This document shows, in pieces, positions 47,931 to 56,892 of a stretch of 64,000 nucleotides of DNA. The position numbers and the translations under genes are program-made. The notes under the pieces were generated by a model that was not told where the DNA came from, searched no databases, and saw nothing but the letters and a program-made list of their open reading frames with translations. Every line of letters starts with the position of its first letter. Within the stretch, counting starts at the first letter, position 1. The DNA comes from Pseudomonas sp. PDM14 (GTDB lineage Bacteria; Pseudomonadota; Gammaproteobacteria; Pseudomonadales; Pseudomonadaceae): contig NZ_JACVAQ010000001.1 in assembly GCF_014851905.1 (NCBI RefSeq), positions 2,294,001-2,358,000 on the forward strand, given 5' to 3'.

Positions 47931-49157
47931 TCAGGCATACAGCGAGGGCGTCGGCGGGGCGGCGTTGACCAGCCAGTTGCCGATGTCGCGCACCTTGTAG
48001 TCCAGCGGGTCGTGCAGGGTGTGCACGCGCACGTTGCGCCAGAAGCGGTCGAAGCCGTAGCGCGAAGCGGTGGCCCGGGCGCCCATGGCATCGAAGATCT
48101 GCGCGGTGATGTCCAGTGCGGCCCGTGCCGTGGCCACCCGCGCTTCGGCGATCAGCAGTGCCACCTCGCCCCGTTCGGCAGCGCCCAGCGCCGGCTTTTC
48201 CCAGGCCTGCTGCAGGCGCTCGGCAGCGTTCTCGGCCAGCAGCAGGGCGCCGCGGTAGCTCAGCCACAGGTCACCGAAACGCTTCTGGATGAACGGGTCT
48301 TCGCCGGCGCTGGCGAGGCCGCTGCCGGCCCACGGCCGTGCCTGCTCGTTGGTATAGCGCAGCGCGGCGTTCAAGGCGGCCTGGGCGTTGCCCAGGTAGA
48401 GCTGCGTCAGGATCAGCTGCGAAATGCCGACGCGCAGGCTGCTGCGCGGACTCTGGCCACCGGAAACCAGCAGGTCGTCGCGGTCGACGAAGACGTTCTC
48501 GAACTGCACCGTACCGCTGTCGGTCTGGCGCTGGCCGAAGGCATCCCAGTCGTCGTTGATCGCCAGGCCTTCGCGCTGGCTCGGCAGCAGCAGGAATACC
48601 CGTTCGCTGGCGCTGTTGCCGCGTGGTGCGCTGACCACCAGGGCATCGGCGCCGAGGGCGCCGGAGCAGAACGACTTGCTGCCGTTGAGTTCGTAATGTT
48701 CCTCGCGGGCTTGCAGCTTGAGCCCGGTGTCGCGGCCGTTGGTGGCGTTACCCCAGAACCAGCGCTGCTGCACGCTGCGGGTCAGCCAGTGGCGCTGCTG
48801 CTCCGGGCTGCCGTGCAGGAGGATGGTTGCCACCTGCAGGTGGTTGAAGGCGAACAGGTGAGCGAGCGAACTGTCGGCCGCGGCCAGGTAGCGGACGATG
48901 CGGTAGATCTCCGGCCACGGCCGTTCCTGGCCATCGTAGCGTTGCGGAATGGCCAGGGTCAGCAGGCCGCTTTCACGGATCAGCTCGCGCTGCGCCTGGG
49001 CGCTGCCGCCCTGCCTGTCGCGTTCCACGACGGTGGCGGCGAGCTGCTGGGCCAGGTGTTCGACGCGGGCGCCGTACTGGCCGAAGTCCTGCGGGAACAG
49101 CCGCGGGTCGAGCACTGGCGGGGTGTCGCTAGCAGGGCGCAGGGCTTCAGCGGGCAT
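47931..49157 (-). CDS. SfnB/DszC-type flavin-dependent monooxygenase
   Basis: 408 aa from ATG 49157, with GGAG 7 bases upstream; the start overlaps the end of the upstream binding-protein gene. Acyl-CoA dehydrogenase fold (SSLAHLFAFNHLQVATILLH, RWFWGNATNG, YELNGSKSFCSGALGADALV) but without the dehydrogenase glutamate context, as in sulfur-acquisition oxidoreductases SfnB and DszC. These use FMNH2 from a separate reductase to attack organosulfur compounds. SsuE, encoded 8 kb away, could supply FMNH2. Substrate unknown. Confidence 0.85.
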   Translation of the reverse strand: MPAEALRPASDTPPVLDPRLFPQDFGQYGARVEHLAQQLAATVVERDRQGGSAQAQRELIRESGLLTLAIPQRYDGQERPWPEIYRIVRYLAAADSSLAHLFAFNHLQVATILLHGSPEQQRHWLTRSVQQRWFWGNATNGRDTGLKLQAREEHYELNGSKSFCSGALGADALVVSAPRGNSASERVFLLLPSQREGLAINDDWDAFGQRQTDSGTVQFENVFVDRDDLLVSGGQSPRSSLRVGISQLILTQLYLGNAQAALNAALRYTNEQARPWAGSGLASAGEDPFIQKRFGDLWLSYRGALLLAENAAERLQQAWEKPALGAAERGEVALLIAEARVATARAALDITAQIFDAMGARATASRYGFDRFWRNVRVHTLHDPLDYKVRDIGNWLVNAAPPTPSLYA

Positions 49158-50124
49158 CGGCGATCTCCGGTTGCCAGATGGCAACGTCGCGGGTGTCCAC
49201 TGCCTTGGGCAGCAGGCCGGCGGCGAAGAAGGCATCGGCGATCTTCTGCTGCTCGCTCAGGCTGGCCGGCTGTACCGCGCGTACCTGGTAACTGCGCCGG
49301 GCATTGGCCTGCTCGACGATGCTCGGGTCGAGGTTGCCCCACAGCGGGCCGAGCACTTGGGCGGCATCACGCGGATGGGCACGCAGCCAGTCACCGGCTT
49401 TCACCAATTCGGCGAACACCACCGACAGCACCTGTGGGTTGGCCTTGGCGTAGGCGGTGCTGGTTAGGTAGTAGCGCTGGTAGCTGGCCAGGTCGGTGCC
49501 ATCGGCCAGGGTACGGGTCGGCAGTTGGCGCTGGGCGCTGCTGAGGAAGGGTTCCCAGGTGACCCAGGCGTCGACCTTGCGGTTCTCGAACGCGGCGCGG
49601 CCATCGGCCGGGGTCAGATAGGCAGGCTGGATGTCGGTGAATTTCAGCCCGGCCTTGGCCAGGGCGGCGATCAGCAGGTAGTGGCTGCCGGCGGCCTTGG
49701 TCACTGCGACTTTCTTGCCCTTGAGGTCGGCCAGGCTCTGCAGCGGCGAGTCCTCGCGCACGATCACGGCCTGGGCCTGCGGTGAGGGCGCTTCCTGGGC
49801 GAAATAGGTGAGCTGGGCGCCGGCGGCCTGGGCGAACACCGGCACGGTGTCGGCGACGTCGGCGGACAGGTCGACGTTGCCGACGTTGAGGGCTTCGAGC
49901 AAGGGCTGGCCGCTGGCGAATTCATGCCAGCTGACGCGAATGTCCTGCGCCGCCAGCGCTTTCTCCAGGGTGCCCTGGCTCTTCAGCAGGCTGATCAGGG
50001 TCGAGGATTTCTGGTAGCCGATGCGCAGCTGGGTGTCGGCCTGCGCCGGCAGGGCGGCGAGCAGGCCCGCGGCAAGGCTCAGGCCGAGCAGCGCGCGGCG
50101 GGTGAAAGGCAGAGAACGGAACAT
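49147..50124 (-). CDS. SsuA-like periplasmic sulfonate-binding protein, orphan
   Basis: 325 aa from ATG 50124 (GAGG upstream) with an RR-containing signal peptide (FTRRALLGLSLAAGLLAALP, cleavage near AQA). Mature start DTQLRIGYQKSSTLISLLKS parallels SsuA at 57655 (LRIGYQKYGTLVLLKAKG). Coupled by overlap to the SfnB-like gene. No permease or ATPase lies in this operon, so it probably shares SsuBC or the ats-type transporter on the other side of the divergent promoter. Confidence 0.88.
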   Translation of the reverse strand: MFRSLPFTRRALLGLSLAAGLLAALPAQADTQLRIGYQKSSTLISLLKSQGTLEKALAAQDIRVSWHEFASGQPLLEALNVGNVDLSADVADTVPVFAQAAGAQLTYFAQEAPSPQAQAVIVREDSPLQSLADLKGKKVAVTKAAGSHYLLIAALAKAGLKFTDIQPAYLTPADGRAAFENRKVDAWVTWEPFLSSAQRQLPTRTLADGTDLASYQRYYLTSTAYAKANPQVLSVVFAELVKAGDWLRAHPRDAAQVLGPLWGNLDPSIVEQANARRSYQVRAVQPASLSEQQKIADAFFAAGLLPKAVDTRDVAIWQPEIADAR

Positions 50125-50501
50125 GGGGTCGACCTCGTCATAGTGTGTGTCGACCACGGCGAGGGCGGCGGAACACGGGCTTCTGGGTAAACGTAAGGAA
50201 GTCCGGTGGTCCGGTAGATGAAAGCTAAGCGATCTAAAAAACGTTCTACAAAGAATTTTAAGTAATTAGCTTATGGAGATCCGGCCACATTCATGACGGT
50301 CTTTATTCTTTTTTGTTTCAATAAAGTGAAAAATAATTCTTTTTAGGGATTAAAAAAATCACATAGATTGCGCCCCACGCCGGTAGCGGGTTTCGCACTG
50401 AGCCACTGCAGGGCAATGCAGTACAGCCAAGGCGCGCAGAACGCCGGCTCGAGTCCCTGACAGCGCACACACAACCAAGAATTGCATCTGGAGCATCGAG
50501 C
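50125..50501. promoter_or_regulatory. Divergent AT-rich control region, ssuA-like / oprD-like genes
   Basis: 377 bases without a gene. AT-rich core 50225-50360 has TTATTCTT at 50303-50310, AAAGAATTTT near 50250 and AATTCTTTTT near 50335, all variants of the elements at the sbp promoters. Probably contains both promoters and sulfur-starvation activator sites. Confidence 0.5.
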
Positions 50502-51848
50502 ATGAACAAGTCATCCCTGGCGCTGGCCGTCGCCCTCGCCGCGATTGCCCACCAAGCGGGCGCTGCCGGCTTTATCGAAGACAGCAAAGCCACCATCGGC
50601 CTGCGCAACTTCTACATCAACCAAGACACTCGTAACGCCGATGCCCAGACCCAGGAAGAATGGGGCCAGGGTTTCATCTTCAACTACACCTCCGGCTATA
50701 CCGAAGGCACCGTGGGGGTGGGCGTCGATGCCGTCGGCCTGCTGGGCGTCAAGCTCGACTCGGGCAAGGGCCGCCACAACAACGCCAACTCGGCCAAGTA
50801 CTCGGGCACCGTATTCCCGACTGATGGCGACGGCAAGGCGGTCGACGATTTCAGCAGCCTCGGCCTGACCGGCAAAGTGCGAATCTCCAAGACCGAAGCC
50901 CGCCTCGGCACCCTGCAGCCGAAGCTGCCGGTCGTGACCTTCAACGACGGTCGCCTGCTGCCGCAGACCTTCGAAGGTGGCCAGATCACCTCCAACGAAA
51001 TCAGCAACCTGACCCTGATCGGCGGCCAGCTGGAGCATTCCAAGGGCCGTTCTTCGAGCAGCAGCGAAAGCCTGTCCATCGCTGGCGGCAACGGTAGCTC
51101 CACCAGCTACAAGAATGGCCAGTTCAGCAACACGTTCTACTACGGCGGTGCCGACTACAAGATCGGCAAGGACCTGCTGGTCCAGTACTACTACGGCAAC
51201 CTGGAAGACTTCTACAAGCAGCACTTCCTGGGCCTGACCCACAACTGGGCAATCGGCCCGGGCGTGCTGAAATCCGACCTGCGCTACTTCCTCAGTGATT
51301 CCGACGGCAAGAACAGCAGCGTTGCCGGTCGTGCCGAAGGCTACCGCAGCAGCGGCTACTGGGCTGCCGGCGCTGCCGATCCGCATCGCTATGAAGTCGA
51401 CAACCGCACCTGGAGCGGCCTGTTCACCTACACCCTGGGTGGCCACGCACTGAGCGCCGGTTATCAGCAGGTGTCCGGCGACAGCGCCTTCCCGTTCCTC
51501 AACCAGGGTGACGGTGCCACCGCCTACCTGATCACCGACCGTCAGATCGGCAAGTTCCTGTCGGCCGGCGAGCGCACCTGGCTGGCCGAGTACGGCTATG
51601 ACTTCGCTTCCATCGGCGCGCCAGGCCTGAAAGCCACCGTCACCTACCTGTCGGGCGACAACATCAACGCGACCGGTAGCGATCAGAAGGAATGGGAACG
51701 CGATTTCCGCCTGGACTACACCCTGCAATCCGGCGCGCTCAAGGGCCTGGGTTTCTCCTGGCGTAACGCTTCGCTGCGTGGCAACACCACTGCTGCGGAC
51801 CAGGACGAAAACCGCCTGATCGTCAGCTACAGCCTGCCGCTTCTGTAA
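50502..51848 (+). CDS. OprD-family outer-membrane porin
   Basis: 448 aa with a signal peptide (ALAVALAAIAHQAGA) and mature start AGFIEDSKATIGLRNFYINQ, the standard OprD family opening. Aromatic-rich beta strands and a C-terminal NRLIVSYSLPLL. OprD channels admit small charged molecules. Placed before an ats/ssu-type ABC transporter, it is likely the outer-membrane entry for sulfonates or sulfate esters, an inference from context. Confidence 0.93.
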   Translation: MNKSSLALAVALAAIAHQAGAAGFIEDSKATIGLRNFYINQDTRNADAQTQEEWGQGFIFNYTSGYTEGTVGVGVDAVGLLGVKLDSGKGRHNNANSAKYSGTVFPTDGDGKAVDDFSSLGLTGKVRISKTEARLGTLQPKLPVVTFNDGRLLPQTFEGGQITSNEISNLTLIGGQLEHSKGRSSSSSESLSIAGGNGSSTSYKNGQFSNTFYYGGADYKIGKDLLVQYYYGNLEDFYKQHFLGLTHNWAIGPGVLKSDLRYFLSDSDGKNSSVAGRAEGYRSSGYWAAGAADPHRYEVDNRTWSGLFTYTLGGHALSAGYQQVSGDSAFPFLNQGDGATAYLITDRQIGKFLSAGERTWLAEYGYDFASIGAPGLKATVTYLSGDNINATGSDQKEWERDFRLDYTLQSGALKGLGFSWRNASLRGNTTAADQDENRLIVSYSLPLL

Positions 51849-51862
51849 TACCCCTGTCGGGG

Positions 51863-51879
51863 GAGGAGCGTCGCTCCTC
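51863..51879 (+). terminator. Short hairpin after the porin gene
   Basis: GAGGAGC-GTC-GCTCCTC, 14 bases after the porin stop, without a U-tract. Probably attenuates transcription into the transporter genes. A second small hairpin, GCCCGA-CAG-TCGGGC, lies at 51901-51915. Confidence 0.45.
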
Positions 51880-51950
51880 TCCCGCACTCTTTCCTGACCA
51901 GCCCGACAGTCGGGCCGGAAGGCATCACCCCAAGCATGAGGAGAAGACCC

Positions 51951-52922
51951 ATGGGTCTGTACACCTTGCGTCGGGGGCTGACTGCCATTCTGGCAGCGCT
52001 CCTGTCCGTCGGCGCTCACGCCGAGAAACTCGACGAGATCCGTCTCGACTACGCCTTCTATTCCCCGGAAAGCCTGGTGATCAAACACAACGGCTGGCTG
52101 GAGGACGCCTTCGGCAAACAGGGCACCGATGTGCGCTGGGTGCTGTCGCGCGGCAGCAACAACTCCCTCGAATTCCTCAACAGCGGCGCTTCCAACTTCG
52201 CCCTGACCTCGAGCATTTCCGCCTTCGTCAGCCGTGCCAACGGGCAGCCGGTGAAAGCGCTCTACAGCTACCTGTGGTATGTACCCAGCGCCCTGCTGGT
52301 GCAGAAGGACGCGCCGCTGCACAGCGTCGCCGACCTCAAGGGCAAGCAGGTGGCCGCCACCAAGGGCACCGACCCCTACTTCTTCCTGCTGCGTTCGCTC
52401 GAGGCCAATGGCCTGAAACCGGACGACATCAAGATCGTGCACCTGCAGCACCCGGATGGCCGCACGGCCCTGGAGCAGGGCCGCGTGGATGCCTGGGCCG
52501 GTCTCGACCCGCACATGGCGGCCGCCGAGCTGGCCGGTGCGCGGTTCCTCTACCGCAACGACAGCTTCGGCCTCGGCGCCTTCCTCAACACCAGCGAACG
52601 CTTCCTCGATGAGCACCCCGACGCGGTGAGCACCGTGCTGCAGGCTTATGAGCGCGCTCGTCGCTGGATCGTCGCCAACCCGGAGGAAGCCGCCAAGCTG
52701 ATCGCCGGTGAAACGCAGCTGCCGGTCGAGGTGATCAAGTTGCAACTGGGTCGCTACGACCTCAGTCGTCCGCTGCCGGGGCAGCAGCACCTGGATGCGA
52801 TCAAGCCGGTGATCGGCCTGCTGCAGGCCGATGGCGTGCTGCGCCGCAACGCTGATGTCGATGGCGCGCTGAACAGCCTGATCGACGCGCGCCTGGCGCA
52901 GCCCGTCATCGAGGCCAAGTGA
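51951..52922 (+). CDS. ABC transporter substrate-binding protein, sulfonate/sulfate ester type (AtsR-like)
   Basis: 323 aa from ATG 51951 (AGGAGAAG upstream) with signal peptide ending GAHA. Mature protein begins EKLDEIRLDYAFYSPESLVI and has VADLKGKQVAATKGTDPYFF and HPDGRTALEQGRVDAWAGLD, a SsuA/TauA-fold binding protein. Its order with permease and ATPase matches the Pseudomonas atsRBC transporter for aromatic sulfate esters, but no arylsulfatase gene is in the window, so substrate assignment is tentative. Confidence 0.85.
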   Translation: MGLYTLRRGLTAILAALLSVGAHAEKLDEIRLDYAFYSPESLVIKHNGWLEDAFGKQGTDVRWVLSRGSNNSLEFLNSGASNFALTSSISAFVSRANGQPVKALYSYLWYVPSALLVQKDAPLHSVADLKGKQVAATKGTDPYFFLLRSLEANGLKPDDIKIVHLQHPDGRTALEQGRVDAWAGLDPHMAAAELAGARFLYRNDSFGLGAFLNTSERFLDEHPDAVSTVLQAYERARRWIVANPEEAAKLIAGETQLPVEVIKLQLGRYDLSRPLPGQQHLDAIKPVIGLLQADGVLRRNADVDGALNSLIDARLAQPVIEAK

Positions 52923-52923
52923 C

Positions 52924-53769
52924 ATGAGTCGCGCCAGCCCGGATGTGGTCGACGTTGCAGAAAACGCGGCGCCTGCCGCGACCGTGGCGACGGCTGGCCT
53001 GGCCAGCCGTCTGCGCGGCCTGCGCGGCTGGGTGGTGCCGCTGGTGCTGCTCGCCGTGCTGGAAAGCGTGGTGCGCCTGGGCTGGATTCCGGCCTACCTG
53101 ATGCCAGCGCCGAGCGAGCTGGCGCAAACCCTCGTCGAGCTTGCCGAAGGGCCGCTGTGGCAGCACATCCTGGCCAGCAGCCTGCGCGTGTTCAGTGGCT
53201 TCGCCATCGGCGCCTCGCTGGCGCTGCTGCTGGGCTCGGTGGTGGGCATCAGCCAGCGCCTGGAGGCCTACCTCGATCCGACCTTCCAGGCCCTGCGTGC
53301 CGTTCCCGGCCTGGCCTGGGTGCCGCTGCTGCTGATCTGGCTGGGCATCGACGAAACCTCGAAGATCACCCTGATCGCCATCGGCTCGTTCTTCCCGGTG
53401 TACATGAACCTGGTCGCTGGCATCCGCAACGTCGACCGCAAACTGGTCGAGCTGGGTGAGCTATATCGCCTGCCGCGCGGCCAGCAGATTCGCCGGATCT
53501 TCGTGCCGGCGGCGCAGCCCTACCTGTTCACCGGCCTGCGCAACGGCCTGTCGATGGCCTGGCTGTGCGTGGTCGCCGCCGAGCTGCTGGCGGCCACCGA
53601 AGGCATCGGCTACCTGCTCACCGACGGCCGCGAAACCTCGCGTCCGGACCTGGTGCTGGTGGCGATCGTCACCCTGGCGCTGATGGGCAAGCTCAGTGAC
53701 AGCCTGCTCAAGCACCTGGAGCAACGCGCGCTGCACTGGCGCGACAACTTCACCGGCGCGGAGAGCTGA
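52924..53769 (+). CDS. ABC transporter permease, sulfonate/sulfate ester type (AtsB-like)
   Basis: 281 aa, six helices, BPD_transp_1 fold with EAA-loop ELGELYRLPRGQQIRRIFVP. Has a soluble N-terminal extension of about 30 residues before the first helix. Starts one base after the binding-protein stop, so translationally coupled. It resembles SsuC at 60007-60801 along its length (e.g. IWLGIDETSKI versus [11 protein letters not shown]). Confidence 0.9.
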   Translation: MSRASPDVVDVAENAAPAATVATAGLASRLRGLRGWVVPLVLLAVLESVVRLGWIPAYLMPAPSELAQTLVELAEGPLWQHILASSLRVFSGFAIGASLALLLGSVVGISQRLEAYLDPTFQALRAVPGLAWVPLLLIWLGIDETSKITLIAIGSFFPVYMNLVAGIRNVDRKLVELGELYRLPRGQQIRRIFVPAAQPYLFTGLRNGLSMAWLCVVAAELLAATEGIGYLLTDGRETSRPDLVLVAIVTLALMGKLSDSLLKHLEQRALHWRDNFTGAES

Positions 53770-53770
53770 G

Positions 53771-54502
53771 ATGAGTGCATTGCTGGAGCTGCACGGCATC
53801 CGCAAATCCTTCGCCGGCGTGCGCGTGCTCGACGATGTCAGCCTCAAGCTGGCGCCGGGCGAGATCATTAGCCTGCTCGGCCCCAGCGGCTGCGGCAAGA
53901 GCACCCTGCTGCGCATCGCCGCCGGCCTGGACACCGACTTCAGCGGCGCGTTGGCACACAACCCCTTGCTCGGTTTCGGCAACGGCTCGGGCATCGGCGT
54001 GGTGTTTCAGGAGCCGCGCCTGCTGCCCTGGCTCAACGTGGCGCAGAACGTCGGCTTCGCCGATGGCAAGCGCGCCGACGGCGCGTGGGTCGAGCAGTTG
54101 CTGGCCGACGTCGGCCTGGCTGCGCAGGGCGACAAATTGCCCAAGCAGCTGTCGGGTGGCATGGCCCAGCGTGTGGCCATCGCCCGCGGCCTGTACAACC
54201 GCCCGCAGGTACTGCTGCTCGACGAGCCGTTCAGCGCCGTGGATGCCTTCACCCGCATGAAGCTGCAGGACCTGGTGGTCGCCCTGGCGCACCAGTACGG
54301 CATCGCCCTGCTGCTGGTCACCCATGATCTGGAAGAGGCGTTCTACCTGAGCAATCGCGTGCTGATTCTCGGTGGCACACCGAGCCGCCTGCAGCGCGAA
54401 CTGGCGGTGCCGCTGGCCCACCCACGTGATCGCCGTTCTGCCGAGCTGGCCTACCTGCGCGGCGAAGCGCTGACCGAGCTGTATCAGTCGCACGCGATCT
54501 GA
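53771..54502 (+). CDS. ABC transporter ATP-binding protein, sulfonate/sulfate ester type (AtsC-like)
   Basis: 243 aa ABC ATPase from ATG 53771: Walker A GPSGCGKST, Q-loop VVFQEPRLLPW, signature LSGGMAQRVAIARGL, Walker [15 protein letters not shown]-loop LLVTHDLEEA. Starts one base after the permease stop. Of the SsuB/TauB group. Strong terminator 20 bases beyond the stop closes the oprD-binding-permease-ATPase set. Confidence 0.92.
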   Translation: MSALLELHGIRKSFAGVRVLDDVSLKLAPGEIISLLGPSGCGKSTLLRIAAGLDTDFSGALAHNPLLGFGNGSGIGVVFQEPRLLPWLNVAQNVGFADGKRADGAWVEQLLADVGLAAQGDKLPKQLSGGMAQRVAIARGLYNRPQVLLLDEPFSAVDAFTRMKLQDLVVALAHQYGIALLLVTHDLEEAFYLSNRVLILGGTPSRLQRELAVPLAHPRDRRSAELAYLRGEALTELYQSHAI

Positions 54503-54521
54503 GCGTTATGCACTGGATGAG

Positions 54522-54544
54522 AACGGGCCGCTGGCCCGTTTTTT
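54522..54544 (+). terminator. Rho-independent terminator of the ats-type operon
   Basis: AACGGGCC-GCT-GGCCCGTT followed by four more T; 8-bp perfect stem. Confidence 0.88.
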
Positions 54545-54805
54545 ATTCGGCCGCAGTCGATGCATGCAGCTGGCGCAGGTACTGCGCACTGGCTGCATCG
54601 GCGGGAAAGAAGGTTTCCAGGGCCAGCTCCGCCAGGGTCTCGTCGTTCGGCGTGCCGAATACCGTGGTGGTGCTGTTCGCCGGCGGGGCGGGGCGTGGCC
54701 AATATGCCCGCCAGGTGTTCGTCATCGGCCAGGCGGGCCTGGTGCTGCTGCTCCTCGAGTTGGAGCTGATCGGCCTGAAGCGCTCGCAGTCGGTGCTGGT
54801 CTGAG
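54543..54805 (-). pseudogene. Possible frameshifted small gene
   Basis: Minus-strand frames give two protein-like pieces that only join with a frameshift. The upstream piece reads DSDQHRLRALQADQLQLEEQ then ARLADDEHLAGILATPRPAG. The downstream piece reads TTTVFGTPNDETLAELALET and ends in SAQYLRQLHASTAAE before a TAA-type stop at 54543. The change of frame falls at about 54665-54700. No start codon is evident for the first piece, which runs into the repeat at 54824. A complete 60-aa frame begins at ATG 54725, but its first 25 residues look non-native. Probably a decayed gene; function unknown. Confidence 0.35.
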
Positions 54806-54823
54806 TCGTGCGGCTTTTTCGCT

Positions 54824-54923
54824 GGTTCCCACGCTCTGCGTGGGAACCATCCAGGGGACGCTCCGCGTCCCGCAGACGCGGAACGTCTGTGGCTGCATGC
54901 CCACGCGGAGCGTGGGAGCGATC
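54824..54923. repeat. ~100-bp dispersed palindromic repeat (copy 2)
   Basis: Starts GGTTCCCACGCTCTGCGTGG and ends CCCACGCGGAGCGTGGGAGC plus GATC. Each end is itself a palindrome, and the interior contains GGGACGCTCCGCGTCCC. Same length and end structure as copy 1 at 12804-12902. Confidence 0.75.
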
Positions 54924-54973
54924 ACCGCTGTACTACCCCTCGCGTAGGGCGGGTGAACCCGCGAGCCGTTAAT

Positions 54974-55004
54974 GAAAAAGCCCGGCACTTGGCCGGGCTT
55001 TTTC
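54974..55004 (-). terminator. Rho-independent terminator of the second sbp gene
   Basis: GAAAAAGCCCGGC-ACTT-GGCCGGGCTTTTTC, 17 bases beyond the stop at 55021. Confidence 0.9.
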
Positions 55005-55020
55005 ATCTTCCGCGCGCGTA

Positions 55021-56016
55021 TTACTGCACGGTGTAGATCTGGTCGAACACGCCACCGTCCTTGAAGTGGGTCTTCTGGATCTCCGGCCAGTCGCCGAAGG
55101 TCTTCACCACGTTGAGGAAGGTTACCTTGGGGAAGCGGTCGGCGAACTCGGCCAGCACGGTCGGGTTGCGCGGGCGCAGGTAGTTGTTGGCGGCGATGCG
55201 CTGGCCTTCGTCGGACCACAGGTACTTCAGGTAGGCCTCGGCCTCTTTGCGCGTGCCCTTCTTGTCGACCACTTTGTCGACCACTGCCACCGGCGGCTCG
55301 GCCTCGGCGGAGACGCTCGGGTAGACCACCTCGAAGCTGCCACGGCCAAACTCGCGGGCGATCATCTCGGCTTCGTTCTCGAAGGTCACCAGCACGTCGC
55401 CGATCTGGTTCTGGATGAAGGTGGTGGTGGCGGCACGGCCACCGGTGTCGAGGACCGGGGCCTGTTGGAACAGCTTGCCGACGAAGTCCTTCGCGGCCTT
55501 CTCGTCACCGCCTTTTTCGAGCACGTAGCCCCAGGCGGAGAGGTAGGTGTAGCGGCCGTTACCCGAGGTCTTCGGGTTGGGCACCACCACCTGCACGCCG
55601 TCCTTGAGCAGGTCCGGCCAGTCGTTCAGGCCCTTGGGGTTGCCTTTGCGCACGATGAAAACGGTGGCCGAGGTGAACGGCGCGCTGTTGTCCGGCAGGC
55701 GAGTGGCCCAGTCCTTCGGTACCAGGCCGCCGACATCGGCGAGGGCGTTGATGTCAGTGGCCATGTTCATGGTGATCACGTCGGCGGCCAGGCCGTCGAT
55801 GACCGCACGCGCCTGTTTGCTCGAGCCGCCGTGGGACATCTGGATCTGCAGCGGGGCGCCACCCTCGGTCTGCCAGTGCTTCTGGAAGGCGGCGTTGTAG
55901 TCCTTGTAGAAGTCGCGCATCACGTCATAGGAAACGTTGAGCAGGGTTGCAGCCTGCGCCAGCGGGGCGAGGGCCAGGCCGGCGGCGAGGAGAGTGGCGG
56001 GCAGTAGTCGTTTCAT
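55021..56016 (-). CDS. sbp: Periplasmic sulfate-binding protein (copy 2)
   Basis: 331 aa, signal peptide ending PLAQA. Mature start [36 protein letters not shown] and VVPNPKTSGNGRYTYLSAW match the sulfate-binding segments of copy 1. Single gene with its own terminator and an AT-rich promoter region; no permease is linked, so it should share CysTWA. It is divergent from lsfA. It may bind sulfate with other affinity, or a related anion. Confidence 0.93.
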   Translation of the reverse strand: MKRLLPATLLAAGLALAPLAQAATLLNVSYDVMRDFYKDYNAAFQKHWQTEGGAPLQIQMSHGGSSKQARAVIDGLAADVITMNMATDINALADVGGLVPKDWATRLPDNSAPFTSATVFIVRKGNPKGLNDWPDLLKDGVQVVVPNPKTSGNGRYTYLSAWGYVLEKGGDEKAAKDFVGKLFQQAPVLDTGGRAATTTFIQNQIGDVLVTFENEAEMIAREFGRGSFEVVYPSVSAEAEPPVAVVDKVVDKKGTRKEAEAYLKYLWSDEGQRIAANNYLRPRNPTVLAEFADRFPKVTFLNVVKTFGDWPEIQKTHFKDGGVFDQIYTVQ

Positions 56017-56061
56017 TGCGCGTCCTTGGATTGAGAGTCGGGCGACTATAGGAGTGTCTGT

Positions 56062-56080
56062 TTATTCTTTGAAAGAATAA
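56062..56080. promoter_or_regulatory. TTATTCTT-N3-AAGAATAA palindrome upstream of sbp copy 2
   Basis: Perfect 8-bp inverted repeat with TGA spacer, 46 bases before the sbp start, in an AT-rich divergent region shared with lsfA. A further TTATTCTT lies at 56173-56180, 65 bases before lsfA. Same motif with one mismatch at the oscA promoter (43404-43422). Candidate site for CysB or another sulfur-starvation regulator. Confidence 0.6.
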
Positions 56081-56244
56081 TTAGTTAGTTGCTTATGCGT
56101 TTTAGCTTGAGGGCTTTCCCGCGAATCGGTCAAAGCTTCGTATAGATAAAAAAGTAATAAACAAATTGTTATTTATTCTTTTTGTTCCTGTTCGTTCCTG
56201 AGCATAGTGAGCCCCACGCAACGAACATCTGAAGGAGCAGCAGC

Positions 56245-56883
56245 ATGAGCATTCGTCTTGGCGACATCGCCCCCGACTTCGAACAGGATTCCAGTGAAGG
56301 CCATATCCGTTTCCACGAATGGCTGGGCAACGAGTGGGGGGTGCTGTTCTCCCACCCGGCGGACTTCACCCCGGTGTGCACCACCGAACTGGGGCTGACT
56401 GCCAAGTTGAAGGATGACTTCGCCAAGCGCGGTGTCAAGGCCATCGCCCTCTCGGTCGACCCGGTGGAATCGCACCACCGCTGGATCGACGACATCAACG
56501 AAACCCAGAACACTCGGGTCAACTTCCCGATCATCGCCGACGCCGACCGCAAGGTGTCCGAGCTGTACGACCTGATCCACCCGAACGCCAACGACACCCT
56601 CACTGTGCGTTCGCTGTTCATCATCGACCCGAACAAGAAGGTGCGCCTGATCATCACCTACCCGGCGAGCACCGGGCGCAACTTCAACGAGATCCTGCGC
56701 GTGATCGACTCGCTGCAGCTGACCGACAACCACAAGGTTGCCACGCCGGGTAACTGGCAGGACGGCGACGACGTGGTGATCGTGCCGTCGCTGAAGGACG
56801 AAGACGAGATCAAGCAACGCTTCCCCAAAGGCTATCGCGCGGTGAAACCCTACCTGCGCCTGACCCCGCAACCGAACAAGTAA
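56245..56883 (+). CDS. lsfA: 1-Cys peroxiredoxin
   Basis: 212 aa with the Prx6-type active site HPADFTPVCTTELG (peroxidatic Cys45) and the extended C-terminal domain ending FPKGYRAVKPYLRLTPQ. No second conserved resolving Cys. LsfA is induced by sulfate limitation in Pseudomonas and lies ahead of the ssu genes, as here. It likely removes peroxides produced when flavin-dependent desulfonation leaks. AAGGAG precedes the ATG. Confidence 0.93.
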   Translation: MSIRLGDIAPDFEQDSSEGHIRFHEWLGNEWGVLFSHPADFTPVCTTELGLTAKLKDDFAKRGVKAIALSVDPVESHHRWIDDINETQNTRVNFPIIADADRKVSELYDLIHPNANDTLTVRSLFIIDPNKKVRLIITYPASTGRNFNEILRVIDSLQLTDNHKVATPGNWQDGDDVVIVPSLKDEDEIKQRFPKGYRAVKPYLRLTPQPNK

Positions 56884-56892
56884 GGATCGACG

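Noticed and set aside
50511..52925. Very long open frame (about 800 codons) on the minus strand opposite the porin and ats-type genes
   Set aside because: It is antisense to clear porin and binding-protein genes, rich in Gln, Val, Gly and Ala, with no domain pattern; a GC-bias shadow frame.
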